From the NCBI GenBank assembly GCA_035308365.1, contig DATGGU010000088.1, positions 1 through 39,758 on the forward strand: DNA of 39,758 bases. The letters are read 5' to 3'. Numbering within the stretch: the stretch's first letter is position 1; every line of letters starts with the position of its first letter. Below, in pieces: positions 37,676 through 39,758 of the stretch. Origin of the DNA: PALSA-505 sp035308365 (GTDB taxonomy: Bacteria > Actinomycetota > Actinomycetes > Streptosporangiales > Streptosporangiaceae). The notes under the pieces were generated by a model that saw only the letters and a list, made by a program, of their open reading frames with translations, was not told where the DNA came from and made no database searches. The translations under genes were made by a program, and so were the position numbers.

Positions 37676-38291
37676 GAACAGCAACCCGCGCAACCAGCGC
37701 AACAACCCCTACATTCTCGATGACATCGGCGTCCGGCTTCAGCACTCCACCGCCGGGATGCTGTGGCGCTGGCGCACCGAACTGTCCCTGGCCATCACGC
37801 TGGCCCTGGCCACCTGGCGGCTGGCCACCGCGATCACGCTGACCGCCACGCTGGCGGTGCTGGCCGGGCTGGCCGCCGCGCTGGCAGCCACCCCGCCTGC
37901 CCGCCGGTTCATCACCCGGCGGGCCTGGTGCGTGCTGGCCCGCCACCGGCTGCAAAAACTGTGCTGGGAGGCCCGGCTGCACACCCGCACCGGGCGGCTG
38001 CCGCTCATCGTGCGGATCACCCCGACCAAGGTCGGCGAACGCGCCCTGGTGCTGTGCCGGGCTGGTATCTGCGCCGAGGACTTCGAGGCGCACATCGGGG
38101 AACTGCGGGCCGCCTGCTACGCCCGCGACGCCCGGGTCACCCGGCACACCCGGTGGTCTCAGCTCGTCGTGATCGACATCGTCCGCCACGACCCGCTGAC
38201 CGCCGGGCGGCACATTCCCTCCCAGGTGCTCCAGCATCACCGGCCTGCCCCGGCCCAGCCCGTCCTGACTGCCGGTGAGGAGGTGAGCTGA
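37662..38291 (+). CDS. Membrane protein preceding the FtsK-like translocase
   Basis: The 209-residue product has a polar N-terminus, two close membrane spans (about residues 43-78, LSLAITLALATWRLATAITL and TATLAVLAGLAAALAATP) and a cytoplasmic domain of about 130 residues. The latter reads LHTRTGRLPLIVRITPTKVGERALVLC, GICAEDFEAHIGELRAACYAR and LVVIDIVRHDPL. The layout resembles the membrane and alpha part that precedes the motor domain in TraB/FtsK proteins, here as a separate gene. It probably anchors or feeds the translocase 230 bp downstream. GGAGGTGATCACCG lies before the ATG. Confidence 0.7.
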   Translation: MIASKNSNPRNQRNNPYILDDIGVRLQHSTAGMLWRWRTELSLAITLALATWRLATAITLTATLAVLAGLAAALAATPPARRFITRRAWCVLARHRLQKLCWEARLHTRTGRLPLIVRITPTKVGERALVLCRAGICAEDFEAHIGELRAACYARDARVTRHTRWSQLVVIDIVRHDPLTAGRHIPSQVLQHHRPAPAQPVLTAGEEVS

Positions 38292-38292
38292 C

Positions 38293-38445
38293 ATGCAACT
38301 GAGCCTGCACGGCACCAAGCACGAAATCTACGCCATGGCCGAATGGCTGCCCGCCGTCTTCCCCCTGGTCAAGCGGACCCGTATCCGCAAAGACAGCGAC
38401 GGCCCCCTGTACCGGCTCTACGCCGACGTCTACCCGCTCGGATGA
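38293..38445 (+). CDS. 50-residue element protein
   Basis: MQLSLHGTKHEIYAMAEWLP, AVFPLVKRTRIRKDSDGPLY, RLYADVYPLG. The gene starts 1 bp after the membrane protein stop, with GAGGTGAGCTGAC upstream. It is a compact protein, common in form among AICE genes; its function is unknown. Confidence 0.6.
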   Translation: MQLSLHGTKHEIYAMAEWLPAVFPLVKRTRIRKDSDGPLYRLYADVYPLG

Positions 38446-38465
38446 CGAGCCACCCAGCAGGCAGC

Positions 38466-38488
38466 GCCCCGGACCCCGCGTCCGGGGC
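38466..38488 (+). terminator. Perfect 9-bp GC hairpin before the translocase gene
   Basis: GCCCCGGAC and GTCCGGGGC enclose CCCGC. It lies 35 bp before the ATG of the translocase and upstream of its strong ribosome site, so it could attenuate or stabilise the mRNA rather than end the transcript. No U-tract follows. Confidence 0.5.
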
Positions 38489-38522
38489 CTGCCCCCCTCT
38501 CCCCGGAAAGGAGGAAACACCC

Positions 38523-39344
38523 ATGACAGCTCTCACGGCTGACACCATCACCCGCGCATTCCCCTTCTCCATGTTCGACCCGGTCCACCTGGGCATTGAC
38601 GAAAACGGCGAACACGTCTACGTCAACCTGGCCGAACGCAACATGCTGCTCGGCGGCGAACCCGGCGCAGGCAAATCATCGGGCCTGAACCTGATCGTCG
38701 CCCACGGCGCCCTGTCCTATGACTGCAAACTCATCCTGGTCGACGGCAAGCAGGTCGAGCTGGGCATGTGGCGCGGCTGCGCGGACGGGTTCATCGGCCC
38801 CTCGATCAAAGACGCTATCGAAGCCTTTGAGGACTTCCAGGCCACCATGAACGACCGGTACAAGACCATGCTGGCCACCGGCCGCCGCAAGATCGCCCGC
38901 GACTCCGGTGATCACATCTATCTGATCCCGATCGATGAGTACGCCTACTTTTCCGCCACCGTCGGCACCAAGCAAGAACGGGAGAAGTTCGCCATGCTCA
39001 CCCGCGACCTGGTCGCCCGGGGCCGTGCCGCAGGCGTGATCATCATCTTGGCCACTCAGCGGCCCTCCCACCAGGTCATCGACCCCTCGATGCGGGACCT
39101 GTTCGGCTACCGGTGGGCCTTCCGCTGCACCACCGACAGCTCATCCGACGTGGTGCTTGGCCAGGGCTGGGCCGGTGAAGGCTACTCGGCCGCCAGCATC
39201 GACCCGCTGGCACGCGGGGTCGGCTGGCTGCTATCCGAAACCGGCGTGCCGCGCCGGATCAAGGCCGCCTACCTCACCGATGACGACATCCGTTACCTGG
39301 CCGCCTACGCCACCCAACTGCGCCACGGAAGGACCGCCGCATGA
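38523..39344 (+). CDS. FtsK/SpoIIIE-type DNA translocase (TraSA-like)
   Basis: The 273-residue protein is the motor part of a conjugative double-strand DNA translocase. Walker A is GEPGAGKS (residues 45-52), the Walker B strand is YLIPIDEYAYF (Asp138, Glu139), and VIIILATQRPSHQVIDPSMRDLFGYRWAFRC is the FtsK-typical motif region. LVDGKQVELGMW also fits. It lacks the N-terminal membrane spans and the C-terminal winged helix of full FtsK/TraB. The size is close to TraSA of pSAM2 (about 300). The strong ribosome site AAAGGAGGAAA precedes the ATG; it overlaps the next gene by 4 bp. Confidence 0.88.
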   Translation: MTALTADTITRAFPFSMFDPVHLGIDENGEHVYVNLAERNMLLGGEPGAGKSSGLNLIVAHGALSYDCKLILVDGKQVELGMWRGCADGFIGPSIKDAIEAFEDFQATMNDRYKTMLATGRRKIARDSGDHIYLIPIDEYAYFSATVGTKQEREKFAMLTRDLVARGRAAGVIIILATQRPSHQVIDPSMRDLFGYRWAFRCTTDSSSDVVLGQGWAGEGYSAASIDPLARGVGWLLSETGVPRRIKAAYLTDDDIRYLAAYATQLRHGRTAA

Positions 39345-39691
39345 CCGCCATGCCCGCACTCAGCTACCAGCACACCACCACACCAGCATGGCCACCCGCC
39401 AGCAAGAACACCGTCAACAAACCCTTGACAGCAAACCGCTCCCGGCGGGTCGTTGAGAACGACGAGTACGCCGCCTTCGCCCATCGCGTCGTGGCCGCCT
39501 ACGCCCGCCGCGTCGGCACCGGCGACATCGAAGCACTCACCCACCTGGCCCGCCTCGCCTGTGACATCGAGGCAGCCACCCGAACCGCCGTCACCGAGCT
39601 GCGTGACGGTCACGGCTACTCCTGGGCCGACATCGGCCGCGCGCTCGGCATCACCCGCCAAGCCGCCCAGCAACGCTGGAGCCAGCCATAG
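39341..39691 (+). CDS. HTH protein of actinomycete integrative elements
   Basis: The 116-residue product has a variable N-terminus and then VVENDEYAAFAHRVVAAYARR. A helical middle region and a C-terminal helix-turn-helix follow (YSWADIGRALGITRQAAQQRWS, residues 93-114). Proteins ending in this ITRQAAQQRW motif are common beside the tra and rep genes of AICEs and are presumed regulators. The ATG overlaps the translocase stop. Residues 20-30 (ASKNTVNKPLT) are encoded by the 31-bp repeat also found at 33912. Confidence 0.75.
   Translation: MTAMPALSYQHTTTPAWPPASKNTVNKPLTANRSRRVVENDEYAAFAHRVVAAYARRVGTGDIEALTHLARLACDIEAATRTAVTELRDGHGYSWADIGRALGITRQAAQQRWSQP
39400..39430 (+). repeat. 31-bp repeat with GTCAA-N7-TTGAC dyad, right copy (within CDS)
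   Basis: CAGCAAGAACACCGTCAACA, then AACCCTTGACA; 28 of 31 bases are shared with 33912-33942. It lies inside the N-terminal coding region of the HTH gene. Confidence 0.75.
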
Positions 39692-39758
39692 CACCCGCCG
39701 TGACGGTTCCTCTCACCTCCGGTCCACCCGGCCCGGAGATGGGAGCATCCGCCAGCGG
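39692..39758 (+). other. Start of next intergenic region or gene, cut by the window edge
   Basis: The last 67 bp contain an ATG at 39739 after CCCGGAG that opens a frame to the edge (MGASAS). In AICEs a replication initiator gene often follows; too little sequence is present to say. Confidence 0.25.

Larger units (their letters stand above)
33644..39758. mobile_element. Part of a probable actinomycete integrative conjugative element (AICE)
   Basis: From 33644 the gene style changes to a GntR/UTRA repressor (KorSA-like), many small overlapping genes, a membrane protein, a TraSA-like FtsK translocase and an HTH protein typical of pSAM2-like elements. Rep, Xis and Int are not in the window and should lie to the right. 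The chromosomal junction is somewhere between the PHP gene and about 33960. No tRNA or definite att site was found, so the left edge is approximate. Confidence 0.65.

Overview
The window reads as a stretch of a high-GC actinobacterial chromosome, probably Streptosporangiales or a related order. The reasons are very high GC at third codon positions, many GTG starts, a mycothiol gene (mshB), a DUF397 remnant, DUF3117, a DUF6758-type gene, and several leaderless starts in which a TANNNT box sits 6 to 8 nt before ATG or GTG. The genus cannot be fixed from the sequence alone. No rRNA, tRNA or CRISPR array was seen.

Layout. 1-483: decayed, tandemly duplicated DUF397 gene. 539-1543: UppP-like undecaprenyl-diphosphatase with altered motifs. 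1746-5255: three-gene succinate dehydrogenase operon on the minus strand. 5599-6736: an alpha/beta hydrolase that has lost its visible catalytic triad, downstream of a truncated RibD-C/DHFR-like remnant. 7090-8823: mshB, a small membrane protein and a flavin reductase. 8830-10880: arginine/ornithine catabolism (ddaH-rocD). 11016-12446: cysS. 12719-15935: lysine/diaminopimelate genes dapC and dapD around ferredoxin fdxA. 15999-18561: LOG-family protein, degenerate DHPS-like protein, a coiled-coil membrane protein and tag. 19019-20628: paaX-paaG. 20905-29544: DUF3117, O-methyltransferase, sigE-rseA-rseB-like, a LanM-type lanthipeptide synthetase, tatB and mrp. 29607-33643: CoA lyase, NUDIX hydrolase, zinc-ribbon membrane protein, DUF6758-type protein and PHP phosphoesterase. 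33644-39758: the end of a probable integrative conjugative element of the AICE type.

From mshB to mrp the gene content and order recall the M. tuberculosis Rv1170-Rv1229c interval (mshB, fdxC, dapC, dapD, LOG, folP2, Rv1209, tagA, DUF3117, O-methyltransferase, sigE, rseA, htrA, tatB, mrp). The striking departure is that the place held by htrA in that order is filled here by a 1,024-residue LanM-like protein. It has intact kinase-type dehydratase motifs and cyclase zinc ligands, but a Gly where the cyclase His is expected, and no recognisable precursor peptide, exporter or leader protease beside it. A good ECF-type promoter lies upstream of sigE and a weaker look-alike upstream of lanM, so the enzyme may belong to the envelope-stress response.

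The AICE-like part has a GntR/UTRA repressor, a run of tightly packed small genes, a membrane protein, a short FtsK/TraSA-type translocase and an HTH protein. Replication, excision and integrase genes must lie beyond the right edge. Its non-coding DNA is unusually structured: a long inverted repeat, directional GGCGGG repeats, a dyad repeated at both ends, and a three-copy leader module, two copies with a strong hairpin, in front of three successive genes.
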